Notes under the pieces: model-generated | The model's input: only the letters and a program-made list of their open reading frames with translations | Told to the model about the DNA's origin: nothing | Databases searched by the model: none | Origin: Ferruginibacter sp. | GTDB taxonomy: Bacteria; Bacteroidota; Bacteroidia; Chitinophagales; Chitinophagaceae | Length of the DNA stretch: 33,055 bases | Direction: 5' to 3' | Assembly: GCA_025352525.1 (NCBI GenBank) | Contig: JANXTG010000033.1 | Coordinates: 1-33,055 of the forward strand | Made by a program: the position numbers and the translations under genes | Part shown: positions 16,168 through 25,997 of the stretch, in pieces | Layout: each line of letters starts with the position of its first letter | Position numbering within the stretch: the first letter of the stretch is position 1

Positions 16168-17829
16168 ATGAATAAAATTACTACAATTGTCTTTGCTGCT
16201 TTGTTTTTGGGAGCAACAGCATTTGCACAAATTAGCAAAAATGAAGTGCCAAAAAACTGGTACCAGCTTGATCCGGTTACTACCGGTTACAATGGCATCA
16301 GTTTACAAAAAGCTTATGATCTTGTAAAAACGAAAAAACTTAAAAGCAAAAGAGTAATCGTTGCGGTTATAGATAGTGGAATAGATACAACACACGAAGA
16401 TCTTAAACCTATACTTTGGACGAATCCTAAAGAAATTCCTGGCAATGGAATTGATGATGATAAAAATGGTTACATAGATGATGTACATGGCTGGAACTTC
16501 CTGGGTGGCAAAGATGGAAGAAATGTAAAGGAAGATAGTTACGAAGGCGCAAGGGTATACCATAAATTAAAAAACAAATGGGAAGGTAAAACAGCTGCCG
16601 ATGCAATATCTGCCGCTGATAAAAAAGAATTTGCAGACTTTGAAAGAGCCAAACAAAAAACTGTTGGAGATGTAGATCCGCAACAATCAAAGCAAATAAA
16701 ATTTATGTACGGTAAGGTTGTGAAAGGAGATTCTGTTATCAGAAAAGAACTTGGTAAAAGTTCATACACCTCTGTGGATATGGAGGCATACAAACCCACT
16801 GATGCAGATGCCACAATGACCAAAGCGATTTTAATAAATATTTCAAAAGCGAACAACTCTACAGATATTACCAATGAGCAATTAATTGAAGAGTTGAGTG
16901 GCGAACTTCGCAAGGGTGAGTCTGCATTAAACGCTCCCGTTGAATATAGAAAAGATATTGTGAAAGATGATGAAACAAACATTAACGATCGCAATTACGG
17001 CAACAATGACTTAATGGCAAATACACCAATGCACGGAACACACTGCGCAGGCATAATTGGAGCTGTAAGAAATAACGGAAAGGGAGTGGATGGAATTGCT
17101 GATAATGTAAGCATAATGGCTGTACGTGCAGTACCTGACGGCGATGAACATGATAAGGATATTGCAAATGCTATTCGTTATGCTGTTGACAATGGAGCAC
17201 AGATAATCAGCATGAGTTTTGGAAAAGATTTTTCGCCTGAAAAAGAATGGGTAGATGATGCATTTAGATACGCCGCAAGTAAAAATGTTTTAATTGTACA
17301 TGCCGCCGGAAACGATTCTAAAAATGTAGATACAACGTATAACTTTCCCAATCCTTATTATTTGAACGGAAAAGGTCGAGCAGAAAATGTGATCACTGTT
17401 GGTGCATCAGGAGATTTAAAAAATGGTGGACTTACAGCAAGTTTCAGCAACTATGGCAAAAAAGAAGTTGATGTATTTGCACCTGGAGTAAATATATATT
17501 CGACATTACCGGGTGGTAATAATTACGGTAATTTAAGCGGCACATCAATGGCTTGCCCGGTAGTTGCCGGTACTGCTGCTTTATTATTGGAATATTATCC
17601 CAACCTTACTGCAGTACAATTAAAAGAAGCAATAGAAAAATCTGCGGTAATTCCGAAAGAAAAAGTAAACAATCCAGAAACAAAACAAAAAGTTTCGTTG
17701 AGTGATTTATCTAAAACTGGCGGTTTTTTGAATGCTTACGAAGCCATGAAATATGCAGGCAATATGCAACAGACTAAGAAATCAATAAAAATGCCACAGA
17801 CTAAAATTAAGACTTTAAAAAAAGGATAA
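16168..17829 (+). CDS. Secreted S8 subtilisin-like serine protease with large insert
   Basis: A 553-residue subtilase with a signal peptide (MNKITTIVFAALFLGATAFA). The catalytic triad is visible: D69 (VAVIDSGID), H289 (MHGTHCAGI) and S460 (SGTSMACPVVAG), with the oxyanion asparagine N382 (HAAGND). The Asp-His spacing is 220 residues against about 32 in subtilisin, so an insert of roughly 185 charged residues lies at about 105-280. Similar inserts occur in Bacteroidota S8 peptidases as I recall them. The chain ends in a basic tail (KIKTLKKG) and shows no type IX sorting domain, so periplasmic or outer-membrane location is as likely as full secretion. A terminator follows at 17862. Confidence 0.93.
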   Translation: MNKITTIVFAALFLGATAFAQISKNEVPKNWYQLDPVTTGYNGISLQKAYDLVKTKKLKSKRVIVAVIDSGIDTTHEDLKPILWTNPKEIPGNGIDDDKNGYIDDVHGWNFLGGKDGRNVKEDSYEGARVYHKLKNKWEGKTAADAISAADKKEFADFERAKQKTVGDVDPQQSKQIKFMYGKVVKGDSVIRKELGKSSYTSVDMEAYKPTDADATMTKAILINISKANNSTDITNEQLIEELSGELRKGESALNAPVEYRKDIVKDDETNINDRNYGNNDLMANTPMHGTHCAGIIGAVRNNGKGVDGIADNVSIMAVRAVPDGDEHDKDIANAIRYAVDNGAQIISMSFGKDFSPEKEWVDDAFRYAASKNVLIVHAAGNDSKNVDTTYNFPNPYYLNGKGRAENVITVGASGDLKNGGLTASFSNYGKKEVDVFAPGVNIYSTLPGGNNYGNLSGTSMACPVVAGTAALLLEYYPNLTAVQLKEAIEKSAVIPKEKVNNPETKQKVSLSDLSKTGGFLNAYEAMKYAGNMQQTKKSIKMPQTKIKTLKKG

Positions 17830-17861
17830 AAAATAGCGAATCTTAAATTTATTTAACAAGT

Positions 17862-17892
17862 AACCGCTTCAAAATTATTGAAGCGGTTTTTA
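17862..17892 (+). terminator. Rho-independent terminator after the subtilase
   Basis: AACCGCTTCAA (17862-17872) pairs perfectly with TTGAAGCGGTT (17878-17888) around a 5-nt loop and is followed by a T-run. Confidence 0.9.
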
Positions 17893-17930
17893 TTTTCTTA
17901 AACGGTACATTTGAAAAAATTAAAAAAACT

Positions 17931-18437
17931 ATGAACGAACCTACGGTTTACAAAAATTATTTTGAGAAATACACAGCTCTCGTTCCTGAAAAAGAGATTA
18001 TATCTGCGTTAGCAAACCAATTAAAAATATTGAACGATTTTTTTAAATCTGTGTCTGAAGAAAAAGCTGAATATGCATATGCAGAAGGCAAGTGGACTTT
18101 AAGAGAAATGCTGCAACACCTGATTGATACGGAAAGAATATTTGGTTTTAGGGCATTGTCAATTGCACGAAAAGAAACTGCTACACTTAACGGATTTGAT
18201 GAAAATTCTTACGCAGCAAATTCCTCTGCAAATAAAAGAACATGGGCCGAGCTTGTAAATGAAATGAAAATCGTAAGAGAAAGTACAACACTTCTATTTA
18301 GATCTTTTACAGATGAAATGCTAAACACTGTGGGTAATTTTAGCGCTGCAACTGCTACTGTTAATACAATTGGCAGTATAATCGTGGGTCATTTTTATCA
18401 CCACCTAAATATTGCAAACCAAAGATATTTAAATTAA
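17931..18437 (+). CDS. DinB-family protein
   Basis: A 168-residue four-helix DinB-like protein. The histidine in WTLREMLQHLIDTERIFGFR and the C-terminal HFYHHLNIANQRYL supply the usual metal-binding histidines of the DinB_2 group. Members are often annotated as damage-inducible or as putative thiol-dependent transferases, but most have no proven function and the substrate here is unknown. It is a second DinB-superfamily protein in the window besides the YfiT-like one at 3496, and the two differ clearly in sequence. Terminators lie on both sides, so it is probably transcribed alone. Confidence 0.85.
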   Translation: MNEPTVYKNYFEKYTALVPEKEIISALANQLKILNDFFKSVSEEKAEYAYAEGKWTLREMLQHLIDTERIFGFRALSIARKETATLNGFDENSYAANSSANKRTWAELVNEMKIVRESTTLLFRSFTDEMLNTVGNFSAATATVNTIGSIIVGHFYHHLNIANQRYLN

Positions 18438-18440
18438 ATA

Positions 18441-18473
18441 AAAGCCGCCATGTGTTTTGCATGGCGACTTTTA
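18441..18473. terminator. Terminator between DinB and prc genes
   Basis: CGCCATG (18446-18452) pairs with CATGGCG (18460-18466). Flanking A- and T-runs extend the stem past one C-A mismatch. It lies between two convergent genes and may work in both directions. Confidence 0.8.
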
Positions 18474-18489
18474 TTATAATGATCCCGGC

Positions 18490-20661
18490 TTAGTTTCTTT
18501 TAGCCATTTTATCATTCACAATCATTTTGTTTAAAATCTTTACTGATTCATCGATGTAGATATCTTCCCCTACTCTTTTCACAAATTGTTTGTTTCTGTC
18601 TATTTTTTCTTTTGTTTTATTAATCTCAATAGTATCTGCTACAATATTTTTTACATCCATAACTTTTGCTAATTTATAAGCCTCTTCCAGTTGTTTGTAA
18701 ACAGCCTTCAATTGCTTTTTTTCGTCCTCATATTGTTTAAGGTTTAAACTATAAGGCTTGTTCGTATTACTTTCTAAAATTTTAACGCTGTTCTTTATTT
18801 TTGTAAAATTAGGACTTGTAGCAGTTTGCATATTAGCTGCACTAATAACAGCACTAAGGTTTGTGTAATTTTCCCATGGCTTGTAATCTACCTTTTCAAT
18901 CTCATCCCACTTCAATGCATATTTATTGTCTTTCTCTCTAAATTTCAAATATTCAAGTCTGTCAGGTAAAACCACATCAGGCGTTACACCTTTAATTTGC
19001 GTAGCTCCTCCATTTATTCTGTAAAATTTTTGTAACGTTAATTTCAATGAACCAAGATCTTCTGCTTTATTACTATTGATCAAACTGTTCTCACTTTCGG
19101 GGTTTAAAGGAATAGTTCTTTGTACCGTGCCTTTGCCGTATGTGCTTGTGCTACCAATAATAATTCCTCTTTTATAATCCTGAATAGCCGCTGCAAATAT
19201 TTCAGATGCTGAAGCACTTGTTTCATCAACCATTACAGCAAAAGGTCCGGTATATTGTACTGATTTATCTCTGTCCCTTAAAATAGATGGTTTATCATCC
19301 CTGCTTTTTACCTGTACAATTGGACCGTCTTCAATAAACAAACCTGCCATTTGCACAACGTCATATAACGAACCACCACCGTTATTTCTAAGGTCAAGTA
19401 CAATTCCATCTACATTTTCTTTCTTTAATTTTTCAATCTCTTTAGCTACATCTGCAGCACATCTTGGTTTAGACGGATTTTGAAAATCTGCATAAAACTC
19501 AGGTAAATAAATATATCCGATTTTGTGATCGCTGTTGATGATAACAGATCTTGCAAAAGTTTCATCAATATTTATTTCATCTCTTAAGAGCGCAACTACT
19601 TTAGTACTACCATCTATTCGGCGGATGGTTAACCTTACTTCAGATCCTTTTTCAGAGCCCCTTATTATTTTTACAGCATCAGTTACAGAATATCCGGTTA
19701 CATCAATTGGTTCCTGCGCACCCTGTGCAATTTTTATTATTTCATCATTCTCTTTTAATTCACCACTTCTCCATGCAGGCATACCGCTGACCAAACTTGT
19801 GATCTTTATTTTTCCGTCTTCTTCTTTTAATTGTGCACCAATACCATAAAAACTTCCTTTCATAGATTCATTAAAACCACGTAACTCAACAGGAGCAAAA
19901 TAATCGGTGTGGGGGTCCATACTTCCAGCAATATCATTTACGAAAGTGCTGAAATTCTCATCAATTGTTTCTCTGTTTTTTTTAGTTGTAAAGTACCGCT
20001 CCAGCTGCTTTCTAACAAAATCCCGGGCTTCTCTCTCCAATGTTGAATCGACTTTTATTTTGAAATCTTTTTTATCTTTATTTTTTATTCTTTCTTCTAA
20101 AAAATCTGAGTATTTGCCAAGCGACATATACTTCATTCTCTTTCTCCACAAATCATTACGTTCTAGTTCGTTTTTTGGAAAAGAAAGTTTTTCAGGATTA
20201 GATTCTACAAATTCATTTATTGTAAAATCAAAAGGTTTTGCAAGAATTTTTTGATACAACAAGGAAACTTCGTTTTGTCTTTTTAAATAAAGTGTATTTA
20301 CTGCATAAAAAGATTCAATTTCAGCTCCATGTATTTCATCATCTATTCGATTGTTATATTTGCTTAATTCACTTATATCAGACTGGAAGAAAATGTTTTT
20401 CTCACCATCTAGATCTTCTTCAAATCTTTTAAGAACAGCTTTACTGAATTCATCATCAATTTTCTTCGGGCTAAAATGTCCTTCTTCTAACAATATACCT
20501 ACATTTTTTAAAATTTTTGCGTAACGTAATTTAGGATTTTCTTCTTTGCTACTTTCTGATTTACCCATAGATTTGAAACCAATAAATAAACCAATGCTCA
20601 TTAAAACAAGCATTACGGGAATAAATTTTTTACTCATCATAAATGATGCAATTTGTTGCAT
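18490..20661 (-). CDS. prc: C-terminal processing serine protease (Tsp/Prc)
   Basis: A 723-residue S41 protease with an N-terminal hydrophobic segment (FIPVMLVLMSIGLFIGF, about residues 13-29) acting as signal or membrane anchor. A helical N-terminal domain (about 40-240) precedes a PDZ domain (about 270-355: GIGAQLKEEDGKIKITSLV) and the protease core. LDLRNNGGGSL (422-432) and TSASASEIFAAAIQDYKRG hold the active site; by comparison with E. coli Tsp the serine is S484 and the lysine K510 (TYGKGTVQ). A Tsp-type C-terminal domain of about 170 residues follows. It trims C-termini of periplasmic proteins. The upstream region of about 550 bp is unusually long for this window. Confidence 0.95.
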   Translation of the reverse strand: MQQIASFMMSKKFIPVMLVLMSIGLFIGFKSMGKSESSKEENPKLRYAKILKNVGILLEEGHFSPKKIDDEFSKAVLKRFEEDLDGEKNIFFQSDISELSKYNNRIDDEIHGAEIESFYAVNTLYLKRQNEVSLLYQKILAKPFDFTINEFVESNPEKLSFPKNELERNDLWRKRMKYMSLGKYSDFLEERIKNKDKKDFKIKVDSTLEREARDFVRKQLERYFTTKKNRETIDENFSTFVNDIAGSMDPHTDYFAPVELRGFNESMKGSFYGIGAQLKEEDGKIKITSLVSGMPAWRSGELKENDEIIKIAQGAQEPIDVTGYSVTDAVKIIRGSEKGSEVRLTIRRIDGSTKVVALLRDEINIDETFARSVIINSDHKIGYIYLPEFYADFQNPSKPRCAADVAKEIEKLKKENVDGIVLDLRNNGGGSLYDVVQMAGLFIEDGPIVQVKSRDDKPSILRDRDKSVQYTGPFAVMVDETSASASEIFAAAIQDYKRGIIIGSTSTYGKGTVQRTIPLNPESENSLINSNKAEDLGSLKLTLQKFYRINGGATQIKGVTPDVVLPDRLEYLKFREKDNKYALKWDEIEKVDYKPWENYTNLSAVISAANMQTATSPNFTKIKNSVKILESNTNKPYSLNLKQYEDEKKQLKAVYKQLEEAYKLAKVMDVKNIVADTIEINKTKEKIDRNKQFVKRVGEDIYIDESVKILNKMIVNDKMAKRN

Positions 20662-21209
20662 GTCGTAAAATTAACGTAAAAATTAAGTTACAAGATTATT
20701 TGAATGGCTAAATGGTAATAATGTTTTGTTAAACGGAGTTTGTTTAGCTGATAAGCAATACTGTTAAGGCTTTGATGTTTTTTTTATTGCAAATATTTTT
20801 CTATAATCGAAAAAGTAAAATTGAAAAGAGAATGCCTCATTATCACAGAATAATGCTTTTATACAAGGAAATAAATTCTGAAATTTTTAAGTTCTTAAAT
20901 TTATTAAATATTAGGATAATTATAAGGAAGAATTTTAAAACTCAATTCAACAATTCATCGAAGGCAGATTTGTCCCTTTGATGAAAGAAGAATAATTCCA
21001 TCCAGCAATTGTAACAATTAAATAATTAACCTTGAATGTAATTAACGTTGGGGCTTTAAATTTTAAACAAAACGATTTGGCAATTGCTTAATCAACAAAA
21101 TTTGCTGTTTTCAACAAAAGTTTGTACCTAAATTTTCTTAAAATTCCGGCACCAATTTTTTTACAGGAATTTATTTTAAGGTGTAATGCTTATAATTTAC
21201 ACAGAAACA
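20662..21209. other. Long intergenic region upstream of prc
   Basis: This 548-bp AT-rich stretch lies between the start of prc and the end of the lipoprotein hydrolase gene, both on the minus strand. A 69-codon plus-strand ORF (20772-20981) is rich in Ile, Lys, Asn and Phe and looks like chance in AT-rich DNA. GTGTAA (21181-21186) and TTACAC (21197-21202) form a weak hairpin near the hydrolase stop, without a clear T-run. No RNA gene or family was recognised. Confidence 0.6.
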
Positions 21210-22250
21210 TTATCCTTTTTTATTGCTTTTTAAAAATGAAATAAGTCCAGGAAAATAATTAGGCTGATCATCCCACATACTGCAATGGCTGCCATTCGGG
21301 CAAGTTACTAATTGCCCGTTACCAAGTTTTTCGCTCATCATCTTCATAAAATCAGGGTCCATGGTATCATGCATACCTCTTATAACAAGCGTTGGTACTT
21401 TAATTTTATAGAGGTCTGCGGTACGGTCCCATGTAGTAAGGCGACCACTAATACCAAATTCTGATGGGCCCTGCATGATAGTATAAACCTGATTATTTGT
21501 GTGCCCAAACATTCTATTAAGTGGTTCAGGAAAGGGATAAATTCTGCATATATGTTTATTGTAATAATTATTCATCAACAAATTCATGTAAAGCGGATTT
21601 GCTGTTTTATTTTCTTTTTCAAAACTTAAAATACTATCTACAATTTTTGGATCCATTTGTTTTTGCAGTACATTTTTATTGTAAGCTGCATAGGCAGGGC
21701 AACTACTCATCATATTACTGATAATTAATCCTTTTAAATTTTGTTGATATTTTAAAGCATATTCCATAGCAAGAATTCCGCCCCAGCTATGACCTAGCAA
21801 ATAAAAATTTGAACTATCTAAATGAAGCGCCTGCCTCACCTGTTCTACTTCCTCCACAAAACGTTCTGTAACCCAAAGGCTGGTATCTGTTGGCTTATCA
21901 CTTAAATAGCTTCCGAGTTGATCATAATAAATAAACTCAATTCCTTCTTTTGGCAAAAAGCTTTCAAAGCTTTCAAAATATTCATGGCTACTGCCCGGTC
22001 CTCCATGCAATAACAAGACTTTTATTTTGGGATTATTACCAAATTTTTTGGTCCATACATTAAACTTCCCTTTTGGTGTATTAATTGAAACCATTTTAAT
22101 GCCGCCTGTTTTTACAGCAGCTGTGTCGGTATCTAAAAAATAATTATTTTCCGCAGTACTTAAAGATTTGTTGTTGCAGGATGTTAAAAATGCAATTGTT
22201 GCAAAGAATAGAATGTTGAAAAATCTCATGGTTAGTTTTTTATGCAGCAT
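21210..22250 (-). CDS. Lipoprotein alpha/beta hydrolase, proline iminopeptidase-like
   Basis: A 346-residue protein of the S33 peptidase/alpha-beta hydrolase group. LLHGGPGSSHEYF is the oxyanion-hole motif of proline iminopeptidases, LLGHSWGGILAMEYAL holds the nucleophile serine, GMHDTMDPDF the acid, and NGSHCSMWD the histidine. The N-terminus is a lipoprotein signal (LTSC, with C25 from the ATG at 22250), so the enzyme is lipid-anchored in the envelope. The track start at 22253 is TTG; an ATG at 22229 giving MRFFNIL is an equally credible start. Cleavage of N-terminal proline from peptides is inferred. It stands alone. Confidence 0.88.
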   Translation of the reverse strand: MLHKKLTMRFFNILFFATIAFLTSCNNKSLSTAENNYFLDTDTAAVKTGGIKMVSINTPKGKFNVWTKKFGNNPKIKVLLLHGGPGSSHEYFESFESFLPKEGIEFIYYDQLGSYLSDKPTDTSLWVTERFVEEVEQVRQALHLDSSNFYLLGHSWGGILAMEYALKYQQNLKGLIISNMMSSCPAYAAYNKNVLQKQMDPKIVDSILSFEKENKTANPLYMNLLMNNYYNKHICRIYPFPEPLNRMFGHTNNQVYTIMQGPSEFGISGRLTTWDRTADLYKIKVPTLVIRGMHDTMDPDFMKMMSEKLGNGQLVTCPNGSHCSMWDDQPNYFPGLISFLKSNKKG

Positions 22251-22441
22251 CAATTTACGTTTAAACTATTTATCTTTTCAAAACCTTTAAAAATTAATTT
22301 GTTGTGGGCTTAAAAAATCATTTTAAATGTTGAAACCTCTTTGTAAATTTTAGGATACATTCGTCCTTTAAATGCATTATAGTTTACTTATTGTTTTAAG
22401 AACGGTTAGAGCTGATTTAAATTTACAAAACAGACAGAAAG

Positions 22442-22867
22442 ATGATTTTAAAGATATTAACGGTTGCAGGTTTAGCCACATTTGAAATTTATGTGGCAAT
22501 ACCTACGGGTTTTGCTATGGGTTTATCTCCATGGGTTATATTTTTTTCAAGTGTCATTGGTGGGCTCACAGGTGTTTTTGTGGCTGCTTTTTTGGGAGAT
22601 AAAATAAAAAGTTTTGTTGCCCGATATAAAAAACCAAAAGTAAAAGAAATAAAAACAGATACACTTGCTCACAGAATATGGAATAAGTTTGGCGTAATAG
22701 GGCTTGGATTTTTTGGAACTTTTACAGTAGGTGCACCTATCAGCATTGCAGTCGGCGTTGGTTTAAATGCATCTTTAAACAAACTTGCTTTTTGGTGTTG
22801 TGTCGGTGTTATTGCAAGGTGCATTGTATTTACACTCACAGGTTATTATGGTATGAAGTTGTTGTAG
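22442..22867 (+). CDS. Small multidrug export-like membrane protein (PF06695 type)
   Basis: A 141-residue integral membrane protein with about four hydrophobic segments (residues near 5-25, 30-52, 85-110 and 115-138) and a basic cytoplasmic-looking loop between the second and third (ARYKKPKVKEIK). Glycine-rich motifs such as FEIYVAIPTGFAMGLSP, GLGFFGTFTVGAPISIAVGVG and the terminal TGYYGMKLL resemble the putative small multidrug export family. That family's name rests on thin evidence, so transport of drugs is not established. It precedes the pyrophosphatase gene by 292 bp, which contains that gene's own promoter-like element, so the two are probably separate units. Confidence 0.75.
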   Translation: MILKILTVAGLATFEIYVAIPTGFAMGLSPWVIFFSSVIGGLTGVFVAAFLGDKIKSFVARYKKPKVKEIKTDTLAHRIWNKFGVIGLGFFGTFTVGAPISIAVGVGLNASLNKLAFWCCVGVIARCIVFTLTGYYGMKLL

Positions 22868-23128
22868 GAATTCCAACTAGAGCCAAAAATAATTGGAAAT
22901 AAATAAAATGAAATTTTACATAATTTTATTTAGTTCTTCACTTAAAAATTATATGTCATAACCTTCAAAGTCACAACTTGTGATTTTGCTGTAAGAACCA
23001 CAGTTTCCTTGTAGACCCATTAAAATAGTTTTAGATTTTTTGTAAAAAATATTTTAAACGCATTGTCATTATTATAAGAATGATCTTATATGTTAGATCA
23101 AAAATGGATTTTCTCCCCTCTTTTTCCC

Positions 23129-23136
23129 TATTTTTG
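23129..23136 (+). promoter_or_regulatory. Bacteroidota -7 element before hppA
   Basis: TATTTTTG matches TAnnTTTG and is followed by CCCACC, 23 bp before the ATG. Upstream the inverted repeat TGATCT (23081-23086) / AGATCA (23095-23100) could be an operator. No strong -33 TTG was seen. Confidence 0.5.
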
Positions 23137-23159
23137 CCCACCAAAAAACACGAATTTAT

Positions 23160-25907
23160 ATGATGGAAAACTTGATTTATGTAGTGCCTGCATTAGGTAT
23201 TGTAGGATTAATAGTAATGGCAATAAAATCTGCATGGGTAACTAAACAAGATGCAGGCGATAAAAATATGCAAGAACTTGCGGGTTATATTGCAGATGGT
23301 GCCATGGCTTTTTTAAAAGCAGAGTGGAAAGTTCTCAGCATTTTTGTTGTTTTTGCTGCAGCACTGCTTGCATATTCTGGCACAATACATGAAATTAATG
23401 GCAAGCCAATTCACGGCAGTTGGATAATAGCCATTGCATTTATAATTGGTGCAGTGTTTTCTGCAACAGCAGGTTATATAGGTATGAAAGTAGCGACCAA
23501 AGCCAATGTTCGTACTACCCAAGCTGCAAGGACCAGTTTAAAACTTGCTTTAAAAGTTTCCTTCACAGGTGGTACTGTAATGGGTTTGGGTGTTGCCGGC
23601 TTGGCTGTTTTTGGATTAGGCGGTTTATTTATAGTGCTTCTTAAAATTTTTAATGTTGTAACAGTTGATAGTGATCAAATGAAAACTGCCATAGAGGTAT
23701 TGACAGGTTTTTCGTTAGGAGCTGAATCTATTGCGCTATTTGCAAGAGTTGGTGGTGGTATTTACACAAAAGCTGCGGATGTGGGTGCAGATTTAGTTGG
23801 TAAAGTAGAAGCCGGCATTCCTGAAGATGATGTGCGCAACCCTGCAACAATTGCAGATAACGTGGGAGATAATGTAGGTGACGTAGCCGGCATGGGTGCG
23901 GATCTTTTTGGATCTTATGTGGCAACTATTTTAGCAACAATGGTACTTGGTCAAGAAATAAAAGTAACCGATGCTTTTGGCGGAATGTCTCCTATCCTAC
24001 TACCAATGGTAATTTGTGGTTTAGGAATTCTTTTTTCAATAGTAGGTACCTGGTTTGTTACAATTAAAGATGAAAAATCGAATGTTCAAAATGCGTTGAA
24101 CCTTGGTAACTGGGCTTCAATGGCACTTACAGTAATAGCGTCTTACTTTATTGTAATATATATGTTACCTGATGGAGATATTACGCTACGCTCTGTAACG
24201 TTTACAAAAATGGGTGTTTTTTATGCTATTTTAGTAGGTACAGGAGTTGGTGCAATAATGAGTATTGTTACAGAATATTACACAGCTATGGGTAAAAAAC
24301 CTGTAATGTCTATCATACAACAATCTTCAACCGGGCATGCTACAAATATAATTGCGGGTTTGTCTGTAGGCATGAAATCAACCGTGATCCCAATTTTAAC
24401 TTTGGCTGCCGGAATTATGGGTTCTTATCATTTTGCCGGTTTATATGGTGTAGCAATTGCTGCAGCCGGTATGATGGCTACTACAGCAATGCAATTAGCA
24501 ATAGATGCATTCGGTCCTATTGCTGATAATGCGGGCGGTATTGCTGAAATGAGTCAATTACCTCCTGAAGTAAGAGAACGCACAGATAATTTAGATGCTG
24601 TGGGTAACACTACTGCAGCTACAGGAAAGGGATTTGCAATTGCTTCTGCTGCTTTAACTTCATTGGCTTTGTTTGCCGCTTTTGTAGGCATTGCGGGTAT
24701 TGATGCAATTGACATATATAAAGCACCGGTATTAGCTGGTTTATTTGTAGGTGGTATGATCCCTTTTGTATTTTCTGCGCTTTGCATACAGGCAGTTGGA
24801 AAAGCTGCTATGGAAATGGTACAAGAAGTTCGTCGCCAGTTTAGAGAAATTCCGGGTATTATGGAATACAAAGCTAAGCCTGAATATGATAAGTGTGTAG
24901 CAATTTCTACTAAAGCTTCTATCAAAGAAATGATGTTGCCAGGAGCTATTGCATTGATAACTCCGGTTGTTGTTGGTTTTGTATTTGGCCCTGAAGTTTT
25001 AGGTGGTTTATTGGCAGGTGTAACAGTGTCTGGTGTACTTATGGGAATTTTTCAATCGAACGCAGGTGGAGCATGGGATAATGCAAAAAAATCTTTTGAA
25101 AAAGGTGTTCTGATAAATGGTGAAATGTTCTACAAAAAATCAGAACCACACAAAGCTTCTGTTACGGGTGATACTGTTGGAGATCCATTTAAGGATACAT
25201 CTGGTCCATCAATGAATATATTAATTAAACTAATGAGCATTGTTTCTCTTGTGATAGCACCATATATTGCTTTGGATATTGCAGCAACAAGAAAAGTACA
25301 ATTAGAGAATCTTAATAAAATAATGGGTAAAACTGCTGTAGTTGCTGAAACAAGCGATTTATTAAAAGATGCGGAAGGCACTGAAACTGCAGCAACTGTG
25401 GTTGAAGCAAAAGTAAATGCAGCGGGAGATTATTTTTACAATACGGGTGCGGTAAGCGTAATTGATTTACCAAATGATGCAAAGATCTCTTTAGGAGCTG
25501 CAAGTGATTTAAACAGATTACATGAAAAAATAAAAGCAAACGATGCAGGTCTTTTAGATAAAAATAACTGGTTTGTTTTAGAAGATCTATATTTTGAAAG
25601 TGGCAGCAATAAATTAAAAGCAGGCTCAGAAAATACCCTGAAAAGTTTGTACGAAATGGCCAATGCTTATAATTTAAATGTAAAACTTGGCGGTTATACT
25701 GACAACACAGGTGACAGTACAAAAAACGTAATACTAAGCCAACAAAGAGCTGAAGCAACTAAAGCCGCATTATCTAAATTAGGATTGGCTGCTGATAGAA
25801 TTGAAACTGAAGGTTATGGCCCAATGCACCCAATTTGTACCACAGATAATTCTGCTGCGTGTTTGACGCAAAACAGAAGAATAGCCATAAGAATTACAAA
25901 GAAATAA
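23160..25907 (+). CDS. hppA: Membrane pyrophosphatase ion pump fused to a C-terminal OmpA-like domain
   Basis: A 915-residue protein. Residues 1 to about 710 are a membrane-integral pyrophosphatase that couples PPi hydrolysis to ion pumping. [11 protein letters not shown] (207-217) and [21 protein letters not shown] (233-253) are the PPi/Mg sites. [10 protein letters not shown] has Ala486 and Gly489, the pattern of K+-dependent pumps, and E189 in [14 protein letters not shown] suggests Na+ transport (both from family knowledge). A linker of about 90 residues leads to an OmpA-like domain (802-915): [25 protein letters not shown] and NRRIAIRI. D848 and R863 are spaced 15 apart, as the diaminopimelate-binding pair of OmpA. 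In solved pyrophosphatases both termini face outside, so the tail should lie in the periplasm. Ordinary members have about 650-800 residues, without this domain. Confidence 0.93.
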   Translation: MMENLIYVVPALGIVGLIVMAIKSAWVTKQDAGDKNMQELAGYIADGAMAFLKAEWKVLSIFVVFAAALLAYSGTIHEINGKPIHGSWIIAIAFIIGAVFSATAGYIGMKVATKANVRTTQAARTSLKLALKVSFTGGTVMGLGVAGLAVFGLGGLFIVLLKIFNVVTVDSDQMKTAIEVLTGFSLGAESIALFARVGGGIYTKAADVGADLVGKVEAGIPEDDVRNPATIADNVGDNVGDVAGMGADLFGSYVATILATMVLGQEIKVTDAFGGMSPILLPMVICGLGILFSIVGTWFVTIKDEKSNVQNALNLGNWASMALTVIASYFIVIYMLPDGDITLRSVTFTKMGVFYAILVGTGVGAIMSIVTEYYTAMGKKPVMSIIQQSSTGHATNIIAGLSVGMKSTVIPILTLAAGIMGSYHFAGLYGVAIAAAGMMATTAMQLAIDAFGPIADNAGGIAEMSQLPPEVRERTDNLDAVGNTTAATGKGFAIASAALTSLALFAAFVGIAGIDAIDIYKAPVLAGLFVGGMIPFVFSALCIQAVGKAAMEMVQEVRRQFREIPGIMEYKAKPEYDKCVAISTKASIKEMMLPGAIALITPVVVGFVFGPEVLGGLLAGVTVSGVLMGIFQSNAGGAWDNAKKSFEKGVLINGEMFYKKSEPHKASVTGDTVGDPFKDTSGPSMNILIKLMSIVSLVIAPYIALDIAATRKVQLENLNKIMGKTAVVAETSDLLKDAEGTETAATVVEAKVNAAGDYFYNTGAVSVIDLPNDAKISLGAASDLNRLHEKIKANDAGLLDKNNWFVLEDLYFESGSNKLKAGSENTLKSLYEMANAYNLNVKLGGYTDNTGDSTKNVILSQQRAEATKAALSKLGLAADRIETEGYGPMHPICTTDNSAACLTQNRRIAIRITKK

Positions 25908-25924
25908 AAATTTTTAAAATTTAT

Positions 25925-25960
25925 AAAAGCCTCCACAGATTATTCTTTGGAGGCTTTTTT
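25925..25960 (+). terminator. Rho-independent terminator after hppA
   Basis: AAAAGCCTCCA (25925-25935) pairs with TGGAGGCTTTT (25948-25958) and is followed by more T residues. The loop is 12 nt. Confidence 0.9.
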
Positions 25961-25997
25961 ATTTCTAAACCCATCTACATTAATTATTTTTACCTCT

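Noticed and set aside
16539-16994. 151-codon minus-strand ORF inside the subtilase gene
   Set aside because: Antisense to a conserved protease frame; its Ser/Phe-rich composition is typical of a shadow of Lys/Asp-rich coding sequence.
20772-20981. 69-codon ORF upstream of prc
   Set aside because: Its composition (Ile, Lys, Asn, Phe) is that expected of AT-rich non-coding DNA; no family likeness or ribosome binding site.
25312-25758. 148-codon minus-strand ORF inside the hppA OmpA region
   Set aside because: Leu/His/Gln-rich shadow of the linker and OmpA-like domain; the plus frame carries clear OmpA motifs.
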